From Emiliania huxleyi CCMP1516 (taxonomy: Eukaryota > Haptophyta > Isochrysidales > Noelaerhabdaceae), in contig NW_005201014.1 of the NCBI RefSeq assembly GCF_000372725.1, positions 250,105 through 314,104 of the forward strand: a DNA stretch of 64,000 nucleotides, given 5' to 3'. The first letter of the stretch is position 1. The number at the start of each line of letters is the position of its first letter. The notes below the pieces were generated by a model. It saw only the letters and a list, made by a program, of their open reading frames with translations, did no database searches and was not told the origin of the DNA. The position numbers and the translations under genes were made by a program. This document shows positions 1 through 10,164 of this stretch, one piece after another.

Positions 1-1
1 C

Positions 2-559
2 GACGCGCCCAAGCCAGCGCGCAAAAGCCGCACCCGCCCGCCGCAGCCGCTCACCGGCACCTCCGCCGACGTGGGTCGGAAAGTGCTCATCCCGCACTCC
101 GTCTGGCCCGACGAGACATGCAAAGAGGAGGATGGGCGCGGCTGGATGGCACGGGTCGTCAAGGTGCACCGCAAGGGCGTGTATGAGCTGCGCTTTTGCA
201 AGGCGCGCGCGGCGGACGTGTGCCTTGCCATCGACGTGCTCGAGCCCATGCACAAGCGCCGCCCAAAGCCGGCCGACGACCCGACCAGGCCGGAGCTCGG
301 CGCGCCGGCCGGCCGCTCCAAGCGAAAGCAACCCGACAAGCCGCGCGAGGCGGTGGCGCCCTCCGCGCTCGGCCTCTTTATGCGCGCTGAGATTGCGCGC
401 CTGCGGCAGGCCAACCCGGGGATGGGCATCGGGCAGGCGCAGACGATCGCGGGCAGGAACTGGGCCACCAGCGAGGACAATCCGGAGACGAAGCGGCGCG
501 GCGCGGCGCCGCACATCTTCCCCGAGCCGCGCGACGCGCAAGGGCGGCTCGTCCTGTGA
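2..559 (+). CDS. HMG-box-like chromatin protein, 3' part
   Basis: The reading frame is open from base 2 to a TGA at 557-559, so only the C-terminal part of the gene is in the window. The internal GTG at 71 is not needed as a start. The first half (GRKVLIPHSVWP to AIDVLEPM) looks like a small barrel of the Tudor/chromo/agenet kind, with the pattern 'modified length, W, V, Y, L'. The second half (SALGLFMRAEIARLRQANPG, then GRNWATSEDNPE) matches the HMG-box pattern in which an F-M pair, an ENPG-like turn and a GxxW are spaced as in HMGB proteins, though it is shorter than a usual box. A basic Lys/Arg/Pro linker joins them. A nuclear DNA- or chromatin-binding role is inferred from these domains only. 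Upstream exons are missing. Confidence 0.6.
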   Translation, partial: DAPKPARKSRTRPPQPLTGTSADVGRKVLIPHSVWPDETCKEEDGRGWMARVVKVHRKGVYELRFCKARAADVCLAIDVLEPMHKRRPKPADDPTRPELGAPAGRSKRKQPDKPREAVAPSALGLFMRAEIARLRQANPGMGIGQAQTIAGRNWATSEDNPETKRRGAAPHIFPEPRDAQGRLVL

Positions 560-593
560 GGTCGTGTGTTTAGTGTGGCGCTTGCAGCTACGT

Positions 594-633
594 CGGTGCC
601 TCTTGGGGGGCTCGGGGGCCCCCGGAGGCACCG
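594..633 (+). other. GC-rich hairpin after the first gene
   Basis: An imperfect inverted repeat (CGGTGCCTC...GAGGCACCG with a run of G opposite a run of C) begins 35 nt after the stop codon. It could fold in the 3' UTR. I see no histone-type downstream element, so the function is unknown. The rest of 634-897 has no gene that I can support. Confidence 0.4.
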
Positions 634-897
634 TGCGCCGCGCAGCAGTGCGGAAACGGGGCCCCGGCTCTATTAGTCTCTATTAGCACCGACTTCCCGA
701 TCTAACCCGGTCTAACAGAGGGCAGATTTGGAGAGATCTCGAGGAGTACGTTCAGATAGATATAAGTGGGGGAAATGGTAAATTTTGAAAGTCGCACTCA
801 AGCACGGCAAGCTCAGCACTGACTGTGGACACTATGGGGAGTCTACAGCTATGCCCCTTGCATCCAGGGACCGACCACACGAGGGCCCACGCCCGTC

Positions 898-1461
898 TCA
901 AGACAGACAAATTTCGGTCACCGGCGCGCGCGCGGCGGCCGGCGCCTCCTCCTCCTCCTCCTCTTCAATGAGCGGCGTGCGGGGCGGGCCGGTGGCGCCC
1001 AGCTCGCGGGGATCGAGCCGCCACCCATACGAGACGGGCTTGTTCCACTTCTCGGGAAGAAAGGCGATCCATCTCTCCCCCGCCGGCTCGTCGTACTCGG
1101 GGTCGGCGTCCCAAGCCCAGAGCAGCATGCCGGCCGGGAGGATCTTGCGTGCGCGCGGGCTCCTCTTGTCGGTAAGGCCGTCCGCGACGCGCTTCACCCG
1201 GCCGGTGGCCCAGATCTTGACCGTCCTACCGTCCTCCTTGTATGGCCAGCACACCTCCAGCCACTTGCCCACGAGGCGCGTGTCGAAGGGGGGGGCCTCG
1301 CGGTCCTGCCGCACCTCGACGCTGTCCGAGATGCCCGCCGCCTCGCGCCGCTCCCGCGCGGCCTTCGCCTTCTCGAGGAGGTTCGAGACGTTGAAGATGC
1401 TCTGCTGCTCCAGGCGCAGCACGTCCGCGTCGGCGGTGCCCAGGGTCTTGATCGAGCGGAC
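898..1461 (-). CDS. hypothetical protein, 3' exon with acidic tail
   Basis: Frame open on the minus strand to a stop at 898. I place the exon edge at 1461 because the bases before it on the coding strand are a pyrimidine tract ending in AG, and the sequence upstream is a homopolymer-rich intron-like stretch. The exon codes for about 187 residues: a charged helix (LLEKAKAARERREAAG), then a W-rich block (VGKWLEVCWPYKED; KIWATGRVKRVADG; LLWAWDADPEYDEP; PEKWNKPVSYGWRLDP) that looks like a small beta domain, then a run of seven Glu residues. I recall similar W-rich blocks in transposon-associated proteins of haptophytes and dinoflagellates, but could not verify this. Function unknown. It may be part of an old mobile element or a chromatin-reader domain. 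Confidence 0.5.
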   Translation of the reverse strand, partial: VRSIKTLGTADADVLRLEQQSIFNVSNLLEKAKAARERREAAGISDSVEVRQDREAPPFDTRLVGKWLEVCWPYKEDGRTVKIWATGRVKRVADGLTDKRSPRARKILPAGMLLWAWDADPEYDEPAGERWIAFLPEKWNKPVSYGWRLDPRELGATGPPRTPLIEEEEEEEAPAAARAPVTEICLS

Positions 1462-1993
1462 CTTATGTGAGAGAGGACAGGCGCACCCCCCCCCCCTCCC
1501 CAACACACCCAACCGACTACCATGGCGCAACCAACCCGAGACGAGACCTCGACCCGCACGCAGGGGTTCTAGACCACGCCGCCATGCCTCGGGATAAAAC
1601 CCCCGTCGGCACGCTGACGGCGCGCTCGCCGCCCGGCGGCGAAGGCAGGCGGGTCGGCGCGCTGAGCCGCGTGATGCCCACGCCGTGGGCCAGCAGCGCT
1701 GGAGCGCATAGGTCGGGGCGCATAGGTTTTTATTAGCAACAAATCAAAAGATTTTTTTTTTCACCTGTGTCCGCATCGGCAACTGTGGCACGCTCGCTCC
1801 TCGCGATTTCAGATGGTTCCTCTTCCGTGGTGGCTGCGGCCTTTCACGAGCCATTTCTCCAAAGCGCCGCCGCCGCCCCGCTCCCCCCCCCGGCCGCCGC
1901 CGCCTCCGCCGCCTCCGTCCCGGCTGTGGCCCCTTTCGGGCGGGCGGCGAGGGGCCTGCCGCGTGCAAGGCTCGCGCGCCAGTCCCGTGCCCA

Positions 1994-2345
1994 GTGCGAG
2001 GCAGTTGTGTTGACGCGATCACCTTCGCCTGCCCTGGTCGCTCAGGCGGCAACACGGGCAGCTTCGACGAGATTTGGACGGTGGGAGAGTACCAATGCCA
2101 ACAGCTGTGCGCCGCGTCGCCGGCCTGTGTGGCGATCGGCTATGTCTTTGCAGGCAGCGCTCGCGAGACCGCGCCCTGGAGCACGCAAACATAGACAGAC
2201 CCCTGGAGCACGCAAACATAGACAGACAGACGAACAGACGACAGAGAGACAGCACTGCAGAGACAGCAGACATGCCGACAGCGTGTCCTGCCCCTGCCCC
2301 TGCCCCTGCCTCCTTCCCCCACAGGCCGCATGCAGAAGTGCGAGC
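1994..2345 (+). CDS. PAN/Apple-like exon(s), partial
   Basis: One frame at 1994-2156 reads as a cysteine-spaced module (EYQCQQLCAASPACVAIGY) typical of PAN/Apple domains, which are extracellular adhesion modules held by disulfides. A strong pyrimidine tract ending in CAG at about 2328 precedes a short stretch (GRMQKCELHNVRL) that fits the last strand of such a domain, so the two are probably exons split by an intron of about 160 nt that includes a CCCTGC repeat. Donor site not resolved. These exons may be the 5' part of the pentapeptide-repeat gene that follows, giving a secreted PAN plus proline-rich plus pentapeptide protein. That link is inference. Confidence 0.35.
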
Positions 2346-2505
2346 TCCACAACGTCCGCCTTCACCGCCTACCCTTTGCGCCGCATGGCCGCAACGGCGT
2401 CTCTTCACGCGCCTAGTCTCGTGGGAATAGGCGCCCGCCCACACGACTTCCACTCGCGCTTGTAAACAGCGTCTCCTTTTACGCCCTCCGTAAGCTGTGG
2501 CACAG

Positions 2506-2981
2506 GCGCCTATCTACTCCATCATGCCGATCGGGTCCACGTCGTGCCGCATCAAGCCGGGCCTGACGCCGGCCGGTGTCCACACCACACACCCCTTCGG
2601 GGAGGAGGCGGCGCCAAAAGGCGAGACGAGCCGTCGAAACCGCGCCCCTCACGTGTGAGTATAGGCTTCCGAGCCTCCCCGACACGTCACGCCGCCGCCA
2701 CGCCTCTCGCCCCAGCGCCGCCTCTCCCGCTGCCTCCGCCGTCGCCAGAGTCGCCGCCCTCGCCGAGCCCGCCGCCGCCCTCGCCGCCTCCGCCGTCGCC
2801 TCCGCCGCCGTCGCCACCACCTCCGTCGCCGCCGCCGCCCTCGCCGCCGCCCTCGCCGCCTCCGCCGTCGCCTCCGCCGCCCTCGCCACCACCTCCGTCG
2901 CCGCCGCCGCCCTCGCCGCCGCCCCCCTCGCCGCCGCCGCCGCCGCCCACGCCGCCGCCGCCGAGCAGACCTCCCCTTCCT

Positions 2982-3013
<32 letters not shown>

Positions 3014-4347
3014 CTCCCTTCCGCCCTTGCCGCCGCCGCCGTCGCCGCCTCCCTCGCCACCTCCCTCGCCTCTGCCCTCCGCCCCGCCCTCGCCGCCGCC
3101 GAACGACTGCCTCGCCTACGCGCAAGGAGAGGGCTCCAACTTTGTGCCCTGCACAGGCACGTCGGCGGCGGGGGTAGCGCGGCACATGCGCCGCGTCGAC
3201 CTGCGCTACCACAACCTGCTCTCCTCCGCTTTCGACGGCGTCGACATGCGCGGTGCCAACTTGGACGGCGCCGACTTGCGCGGCAGCACCATGTACGACA
3301 CCAACTTGGCCGGGGCGAGCCTGCGCGGCGCGCGGCTGGCGAAGGTCCAGTTGGCGCGCGCGAACCTGCAAGGCGCCAGACGGCCTCTCGGGCGCTGTGA
3401 GGGCGGCAGCGAGCGCGACAACGGTGAGCGTGTCGCGGGTTGTGGCACGCGGTAGGCGCTGACTTCACCGGCGCGGAGCTTCTCGAGGCTGACTTCACAG
3501 CGGCCGTCTTCACCGATGTTCACTCGCGCGGCTTGAAGTCGGAGAGAGCGGTCGCGACAATGGTGAGATGAGTTTGATGTGCGTAGGCCGACTTCAGCCG
3601 CGCGCGGATGGCCCGTGTCACCATCAAGCACATTTCTGAAGGGGCGCGGGCCATCTTCGACGGCGCCGACTTGCGCGACGCGCAGGTCACCGACAACGAG
3701 CTGCCCAACACCTCGTGGGTCGGCACCGAGTTGCACGCAGTGGCGATGGAGGACACCGGGCTGCAGGGCGCGCGCATCGAGCGGGCCGACCTCTCCGGCG
3801 CGCGCTTCGTCGACGTGCGCATGCAGGGGGCGCTGCTCCTGTCCACCTCCCTCAAAGGGATCAACATGCGCGCCGCCACCGGATGCTGCGCTCTAGGGCC
3901 GAGCCGCCGACACGACCTGACGCGGGGGGGTGCCTTGCCGACCGCTGTAGGAACGGCCCCGCCAACCTCACTCGCATCACCATCTCCAACTCGTCCTTCC
4001 AAGACGCCTTTCTGCCCGGAGCTCTGCTCGTGGAAGCTAACGCTCGCGGCGTGGACTTCTCGGGTCCCTTTCCTGTCGGCACTGCGACCGTCGCACGTTT
4101 GCACGCACGAAGCAGCGCCCCAAATATACCCCGAATAGGCGCTATCCTTCCGAACGCCGACTTCCGACACGCCCATGTCGATGGGAGCTCGTTCCGCGGT
4201 GCCAGGATCACGGACGCGGTCTTCTCTTGGTCACACCTCAACGCCACCGACTTTACCGATGCCGTGGGGGTGGGCAAGGCTTTGTGGACCGGCTTTCGAG
4301 GCACACCGGTCGGATTGCCGCCGGGCCTGCAGTCCCTGTTGAGATAG
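2506..4347 (+). CDS. proline-rich, pentapeptide-repeat protein
   Basis: After a SPPPP-type proline-rich region of about 130 residues (2690-3100), resembling the hinge of algal cell-wall proteins, the frame continues into pentapeptide repeats A(D/N)LXX (ANLDGADLRGSTMYD and others), which normally fold into a right-handed beta-helix. The repeat register fixes two introns: 3373-3455 (83 nt, GC-AG) joins ANLQG to ADFTG, and 3518-3586 (69 nt, GT-AG) joins AVFTD to ADFSR. A third intron ends at about 3950, before NGPANLTRITISNSSF; its donor is unresolved. The last exon runs to a TAG at 4345-4347. Start not fixed: an intron at about 2431-2505 probably links it to the PAN-like exons upstream. Role unknown; a surface or extracellular protein is likely from the proline-rich hinge. 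Confidence 0.6.
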
Positions 4348-4840
4348 TCGTCGGCGCCCTTAGGGGTGGAGGTATCTAGATAGAGAGAAGAAAAACGACG
4401 CCGCCGTCTAACACAGAGAGTTTTAAGGTGTTTGGTGTCTCCAGACTTGAGACTATTTATTCGGATTTCGCGCCACGCGCGTTGGTGACATGGCCAGTTG
4501 GCAGGATCGTGCAGCTAGGGCGGGGACACATGTCCCTAAATCCCATCTCGTCTCAGAGTTTGACCGTTTTATTTATTTATTTATTGGCAGTTGCTCCCAC
4601 ATGCTGTATGCCCTTCTACCCCGCGCGATCCGCTTGGTCGTTGGTGCGTGCTGCCCGTCGGCGTCGCCGGCGTCCCTCGACATGAATGTCTCATCGTCGC
4701 TCGCCGTGCCACGTCGGCCAAAGGACTGGTATCATACCACAAGGTGGGCGGTTTTCACCGGATTTCGAGATCGGGGGTGATGCGAGGCGCGACTGGTATC
4801 GGGGCGTACGAGATCGCGGTGAGAGGCTCGCCAAGCACCG

Positions 4841-5105
4841 CTCAGCGGCGAGGGGGAGGGCGGTGGCGGCGGCGGCGAGGCGCGAGGCGGTGGCAGCGGT
4901 GGTGCGGACGGCGGGATTGACAGGGGAGGCGGCGGCCACGAGCGGAGCGGCGGCGAGAGGGGGGGCAGCGGCGAGGCGTGCCGGCGAGCGAGGCGCCCGC
5001 GCCATCAGAGGGACGCCGCCGCGAGATGGAGGGCGGCGGTGACGGACGGTCTCGGGCACCGCACCCGTGCTGCCACAAAGCACAATGTGCTGCCACAAAG
5101 CACCA
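4841..5105 (+). repeat. dispersed repeat A, copy 1
   Basis: GGC-rich stretch, ending in CTGCCACAAAGCAC, that shares a long run of order with 7345-7600 on the same strand and with 55255-55700 on the other strand. Best shared blocks with the third copy are the GGCGGCCACGAGCGGAGCGG run and the GCGCCATCAGAGGGACGC run. Confidence 0.6.
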
Positions 5106-6537
5106 CTAGCGATTTCGCGCGGAGGGCGTAGTGAAGTGCTGGGGCGCTCACTGTGTGTTATTCGGGTGGGGATCCATCAGTGGTAAGCGGCTTTAGTCAC
5201 AGATCCAAGCTTAGACGTCACACCAACACCACAAACACGCTCACTTCGCCGCTGCTGTAGATGGGCCTCCGCGGGCCCATGCTACGTCGAGGCACAGACC
5301 CGATCTCGGCACTCACGGGCTGCCACGCGCCCGCGCGCGGCGCGGGCCGCACCGCCCATGCCCCCGGGTCACCAACCCCGCCTCTCGGCCCTCTCGGCCC
5401 TCAGGAGCGTGCGGGAGACCGGCGAGGGGCGCGCCGCGCGCCGCCTGCAGAGCCGCCAGAGGCATTGTGCGTCGCCTCCGCTGGCGGGGTTCCCGCGCGC
5501 CCGCCCGCGCCCGCGCCCGCCCACGCCGCGCCCGCGGGCTCCGGATGCGCCGCCCTCCGTCTCCTTCTTCTCGATGGCAGTCCACGCGTGCTTGTCGACG
5601 GGTCGGCGGCGTGGTCGAGGGGACGCACTAATCCCGCGCCCCGGTTTTTTCGCCAGCCTAGTGCGTTCGGTTGATTGAGGAAACCCCTCGAGTTACAGGT
5701 CCTGGCTTCGGTTTCGCAACAGCTTCGTTTTCACAACACGGCCGCCTCGCGACGCCGCGCCGTCGTGCAGATCGTGTCCGAGCCATCCACAAGGCCGCCG
5801 GCACATGTGCCAATGTGCCCGGAGCGCAGGGAGTCGATGGGTGCCGCAGTCCAAGCGATCACTGCACTGCAGTGCTCGCTCGCACTGCGGCGCTGCGCCA
5901 CGGCGGCGAAGCATGTCTGGACTTCAAGGACAGTGCTTCTCCGCTGCTCGAGGCTTGCGGCAAGGTCCAGGCCGACCACACAGAGCACCCGAGGCAGCTG
6001 GCGTGGCCTCACTCATGACCTGTGCTACCCGTCGGCGGGGCCAGCTGCGGTTTCACAACGCGCCTCATTTTTGGCACCCTCCTGCTAGCCGCTCATGAGT
6101 AGGGAGACCGTGTGTGGTGTCTTCGCGGCCTAGAGCACCCTCTTGGCAGTCTATATTCCGGATTTTAGCCCTCCTGTCGCATCTGGTGAGCCGTACCATA
6201 GCGAGGACCAAACGCGTTGTGAAACCAAAGCCAGGACCTGTAGCTGCTTAGTCGCGTGCGCGTATGCTCGCTGTCGTTGCAGTCTCTGGAGGCTGCGCCG
6301 CGGCTCCCGAGCGGCGCGTGACCCGTGCCAGTTTTGGTAAGGTTTTGCGCACCCTCTCAACTGACTCCCTGAGGCAGGGTGGCGCGGGTGCGGGGTGGCT
6401 CGGCAGCTCGGCGGGAGGCCTCCGACCCGGCTACCTTGTGCTGTTGAAGTTGCTGCAGGAGACGCCGATGACGATGGCGCTGTCCTCGCGGCTGACCAGC
6501 GTCCGGGCTCGCTGGCGCGCCGCCCGGGATAGCACTG

Positions 6538-6593
6538 ACAGTCTGCCGGCGCAGCGGGCGCATTCGAATGCGCCCGCCGCGCCGGCAGACTGT
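6538..6593. repeat. 56-bp palindrome
   Basis: Two 28-nt arms meeting at TTCGAA with no spacer: arm 6538-6565 and arm 6566-6593. Only one base pair is mismatched (6553 against 6578). It could extrude as a cruciform or mark a transposon end. Confidence 0.85.
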
Positions 6594-6806
6594 TGGACGG
6601 CCACAGTCGCGAAAGTGGGGTGAAATCCGTGCGGCGCAGTGGCAGCGGTGGCCAGGCGGCCCCTCTCGGGGCCGCGTTGCGCAGGCGCGCCGCGCCATGA
6701 GCGGCGACCGTGGTGAGAACGCGATGTGCCACTTGCTCTCACTTAGCAGCTAACTATGATAGAACAAGTTTGAAAACCTGAGCGAAAAAACCGGGGGTCG
6801 GGATTA

Positions 6807-7092
6807 GTGCGAGGTCGCAGGCGGCCGCAACTCTGCCGCCGTCGCTCCGCCGGCTCTGACCGAGTATCGGGCGTTGAGGGCGGCGGCGCAAAGCGAGTCT
6901 GGCGCATCCATCGCCACGAGCCTCGCGGCCGCGGTCGTGGCACACCTGGTGGCGGCTCTCGGGGCCGTCTCTACGGTGCTCGACACCGTGTGAGGTCGCC
7001 GGCGGCCGCACCTCTGCCGCCGTCGCTCCGCCGGCTCTAACCGAGTATATCGGGCGTTGAGGGCGGCGGCGCAAAGCGGGTCTGGTGCGCCA
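6807..7092. repeat. direct repeat of about 100 bp
   Basis: The block 6807-6905 recurs at 6988-7092 with a few changes; both contain CTGCCGCCGTCGCTCCGCCG and GGGCGTTGAGGGCGGCGGCG. Spacing is about 181 bp. A minus frame through the region (GGKGGGKGGGKGGG) is low complexity and not called as a gene. Confidence 0.7.
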
Positions 7093-7344
7093 CGGCCACC
7101 ACCCTTGCCACCGCCCTTGCCGCCGCCCTTGCCACCCTTTGCCGCCTTGCCTCCGCCGCGGGCGGCGGTGGGAGCGGCCTGCTGGGCTAGCATGTTGTCC
7201 TTGCTGGGGACGGGCACGTGGAACGTCAATTCATGTTCGAACGGCCTCCGGGATTCAAACAAAAAATAGCCGGGGCCCTCTCGCAACCCATCCGACCCCC
7301 CGGGACCCGTGGGCGTCGAAGAGGCGCTCTCGGGGGGCCGTTCT

Positions 7345-7600
7345 GAGTTCATGCTACCACGAAGCACACTGTGCTGCGTCAAAGCACCGGCCCCGAGTCC
7401 GCGGAGGCGAGAGGCGAGGCGGCGGCGGCGGCGGCGGCGAGAACGGCGGCACCGAGTTTGTCTCGGTGAGCGGAGCGGCGGCGGGAGGAGGAGCAGCGGG
7501 CGCTCGCTCGCTGTTGCGCTGTTTTGAGCCTGGGATCCCATGCCACTGCGACCGGCGTGCCCGGGAACGGAGATCGCGCGCGCGCCGCATTCACGACGCG
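7345..7600 (+). repeat. dispersed repeat A, copy 2
   Basis: Contains the GCACACTGTGCTG motif, a GGC-rich tract and a block (GCCACTGCGACCGGCGTGCC onward) that is almost identical, in reverse complement, to 55275-55320. It ends 340 nt upstream of the L23 gene. Confidence 0.6.
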
Positions 7601-7941
7601 CGCGCGATCTTCGCGGAGTCGGGTCCCCAGAGGGAAGCGGTCTTTTCGGCCGACGTCCAGCGGCGCGCAAGGAAGCAGGCGCAGCGCCGGCGGTGTCGCG
7701 CTGCATGGGCCAGCAGGGTGCAGTGGCGAGGGGCGGCGGGCTCGGACGTCCACCGAGTCGCTCCTTCGGCAGGGTCGCTCCTTCGACGGCGACGCCTTCG
7801 CCATGTCCAGGACGCGGCCGTCGAAAATCACAGCATTTCATGCAGGGGCTCGTGGTATTCGGCACACCTCCCTACCGGTATAATCCTACGCGCGAGGTTT
7901 TCTTTTTCTGCCATACAGCAGGTCTTTTTCTTACGGCCAAC

Positions 7942-8732
7942 ATGGCGAGGTGCTGGCGTCGCCCCACGCCGAAGCTCAGACGCCGAAACTCAAAACCGCG
8001 CCCTTCGCTGCCACAGGCACGTGCCTCTCTTTCCCAACTGGGTGGTGCGCCATGTGCGCAACCCGGACCTCAAGACCGCGCCGTTCCTCAAGCGGCCGGT
8101 GCTGCAGTTCCTCGTCTCGCCAAAGATGAACAAGCTCGAAATCGCCGAGTACCTGCGCAAGCTCTACGGCATGCCCGTCACCAAGGTGCACACCGCCAAC
8201 TACGACGGCAAGGAGAAGCGCGACCCGCGCGATCCGACCAAGAGGCAAACACACCAACCCCGCCCGCCCGTCCACCAACCGCGCCAGGCCTCCTTCTCCG
8301 CCGGCAAGCGTCGAAGGCCAGTTGGTGAGAGACCGCACCGATCGGCTGTCGCGCAGGAAGAAAACCGCCGCGTACAAGAAAGCGTTTGTCTACCTCGCCG
8401 GTGCGCTCGGCCGCGCCTCTCCGCCTCTCTTTTCCCGCACGCCTGCGCCGCCCCGCACGCGCGCGTCTCTGGGTCCGCCTCCGCGCGCCCGTGCCGCGCC
8501 ACACGCAACGTCTCTCACTGCCGTGGCTCCCGCCAACTCTCTAATACTCCCTCCCTCCGACTCCCTCCCCTCGCCGCCCGCACCTCCAGACGAGCAGGGG
8601 GCGCAGCGGCCGCGCTATCACGAGGTCGAGGCGCAGCTGACGCCCGAGGCGCTCGCGTCGTGGCCCGCCAAGCCTGGGCTGAGCGCGCGCGAGCTGAGAG
8701 AGCAGGCGGAGCGAGCAGGGCGAGAGGGGTGA
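7942..8732 (+). CDS. MRPL23: mitochondrial ribosomal protein L23 (uL23m)
   Basis: Predicted join 7942-7949, 8017-8244, 8309-8400, 8590-8732, giving 156 residues, close to the 153 of the human protein as I recall it. It is a component of the large subunit of the mitochondrial ribosome, near the exit tunnel. The N-terminus (MARHVPLFPNWVVRHVRNPD) resembles MRPL23 proteins, which also start MAR. The core reads VSPKMNKLEIAEYLRKLYGM then PVTKVHTANYDGKEKR, the uL23 beta-alpha unit, and AAYKKAFVYLA matches the YKVAYVQLA strand. Introns: 7950-8016 GT-AG, 8245-8308 GC-AG, 8401-8589 GT-AG; all phases agree. The first coding exon is only 8 nt. A plastid L23 is less likely because of the MAR start and the C-terminal extension. 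Confidence 0.85.
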
Positions 8733-9005
8733 GACCTGGTGAGAGCCTGAGACTCGCGGGCAGCGTCGGCGGCCCCTGTCGCCCGTGGGAGGACGAGGAG
8801 CTATCTTTTGTGTAGTCAGTCGGATTGTGTGAATCGTACATGATTTATCATCGAACGTATAATCTCCACGTAGCGCAAACCTAGGCCAAACCGACCACGC
8901 CTCCACGAACCTGCTCACAGTGTCAATGAGAGTAATCAGTAAAAATAAAAAAGCCTATAAAACAAGAGAGCGCCATGCTGCCTGCTCTACTGGGGTCACG
9001 TGATG

Positions 9006-9836
9006 TCACTCGACCGCGGGCCTGTCCGGAATGACACCGTCGACAAGCCAGCACCCGGCGACCGATTCAGCGTGGTACTGCGCCGCCAGCTCGTCGCGCA
9101 CGGTGTACGTGCCCGTCTCTTTGTCCAAGGACAGGAGGAGCTCCGCGGCCGCTGGGTGCTGCAGCCGCTCGCTCACCGGCGAATCGGGAACGATGTTTTC
9201 CTCTGCCACGTATGACATCTGCGCGCCAGGGCGGTCGCGCTCATCGACGAGCACATTGTAAAAGGGCTGCATGCGCCCGCGCGTGAGCCCTTCGACGTTC
9301 ATCATTTGCATCCACTCCTCACTCTGTGTGCACTCCAGGTCGTAGCCAACGATGACACCTCGATACTCATACTTTCGGTGTCGCAGCGCCTGACCGATGC
9401 TGAAGGTGGCGGCTTGTTCGCCCTGTTGAGAGAGCTCCCAGCTGTAGTCGACAAACGGGTCCGCCACCGCAAATGGTGCACTGCTGCTGCCGGCCGGCCG
9501 CACGCGCACGCGACACCGCCACTTCCGCGGCGACACCGACAGCACCGACAAGATCTCAAAGCTCGTACACCCGACCAGAGGAGCGTACGCCGGCGTCTGC
9601 TTCACCATCCGCTCGAACTTGGTCCACGGCCCAGTGGCTCTCCGGTTGTTGGGCGATGCGAAAGAGAAGCAGCACCTGACGTCGCCACGCTGGAGCGCCG
9701 TCAGCTGCGCCTCGACGACTGCTTGCGGTGCGAGTCCGCGAGCCGGGGCGTGTGGAACTACGACTGCTAGTGAAAAGATCGCAGGGAAGACGGCGGCCAA
9801 CATTCGGGCAGGATTCGAGCGCTGTTTCCGGGGCAC
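9006..9836 (-). CDS. HspQ/YccV-like (hemimethylated-DNA-binding fold) protein
   Basis: Single-exon frame of 276 residues. Residues 1-35 look like an organelle-targeting or signal sequence (basic start, then an Ala/Val-rich stretch). Residues 38-140 resemble a DUF4864-type alpha/beta domain (VVEAQLTALQRGDV; FERMVKQTPAYAPL). Residues 145-240 are the YccV/HspQ domain: SIGQALRHRKYEYRGVIVGY, then MQPFYNVLVDERD, then YVAEENIVP. In bacteria HspQ binds the Lon protease and hemimethylated DNA; in eukaryotes the domain occurs in POLDIP2 and FBXO21. The window holds a second YccV domain at 22347-23200, with the same LQHP segment after it, so the two are related. Function here is not known. It could be a mitochondrial or plastid protease adaptor. 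Confidence 0.75.
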   Translation of the reverse strand: MPRKQRSNPARMLAAVFPAIFSLAVVVPHAPARGLAPQAVVEAQLTALQRGDVRCCFSFASPNNRRATGPWTKFERMVKQTPAYAPLVGCTSFEILSVLSVSPRKWRCRVRVRPAGSSSAPFAVADPFVDYSWELSQQGEQAATFSIGQALRHRKYEYRGVIVGYDLECTQSEEWMQMMNVEGLTRGRMQPFYNVLVDERDRPGAQMSYVAEENIVPDSPVSERLQHPAAAELLLSLDKETGTYTVRDELAAQYHAESVAGCWLVDGVIPDRPAVE

Positions 9837-10126
9837 TCTTTCCCAAAATACCGTCGGGTAAACAGCAATAGATCCGGGTGTAGTGCCGGATCAGTTCCTG
9901 GAGCCTTGGGGCAAATGTAGATTTCCCGAAATATTTTGAGAAATATAACAGCCTTGTTCGGAAGGAGAAATTTCCGGAAATTTACCATACCTGTGTTGAC
10001 GCGAATGACACTGACGCCTGAATGACACTGACGCCCGATGACCTGCTTGACCGGTGACCGATGACCGCTGACCGCTGACCGATGACCAGCGTCAGCCTCT
10101 CCGCGGAGGCGCACCATCACTGCCGC

Positions 10127-10164
10127 GCGGGCCTGCCGGCTCAAGCAAGGCACGGCAGGCCCGC
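10127..10164. repeat. hairpin with 12-bp stem
   Basis: GCGGGCCTGCCG at 10127-10138 is the exact reverse complement of 10153-10164, with a 14-nt loop. Confidence 0.7.

Larger units (their letters stand above)
4348..6806. other. gene-poor region
   Basis: No open frame here shows a domain or sensible composition; most frames are shadows of GC skew. It holds a copy of repeat A (4841-5105), a short ATTT run at 4567-4585 and a large palindrome (6538-6593). The stretch 5200-6500 shows nothing I can name. Confidence 0.5.

Noticed and set aside
2649..3371. Long Arg/Gly-rich minus-strand frame opposite the proline-rich region
   Set aside because: It is the complement of CCN codons for Pro/Ser; the plus frame leads in phase into pentapeptide repeats.
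3563..3586. A 24-nt intron GTGAGATG...GCGTAG in the pentapeptide gene
   Set aside because: The repeat register fits a donor at 3518 instead, giving 69 nt and AVFTD|ADFSR.
6804..7865. 353-codon minus-strand frame
   Set aside because: It runs through two direct repeats and repeat A, is low complexity (GGKGGGKGGG) and has no domain.
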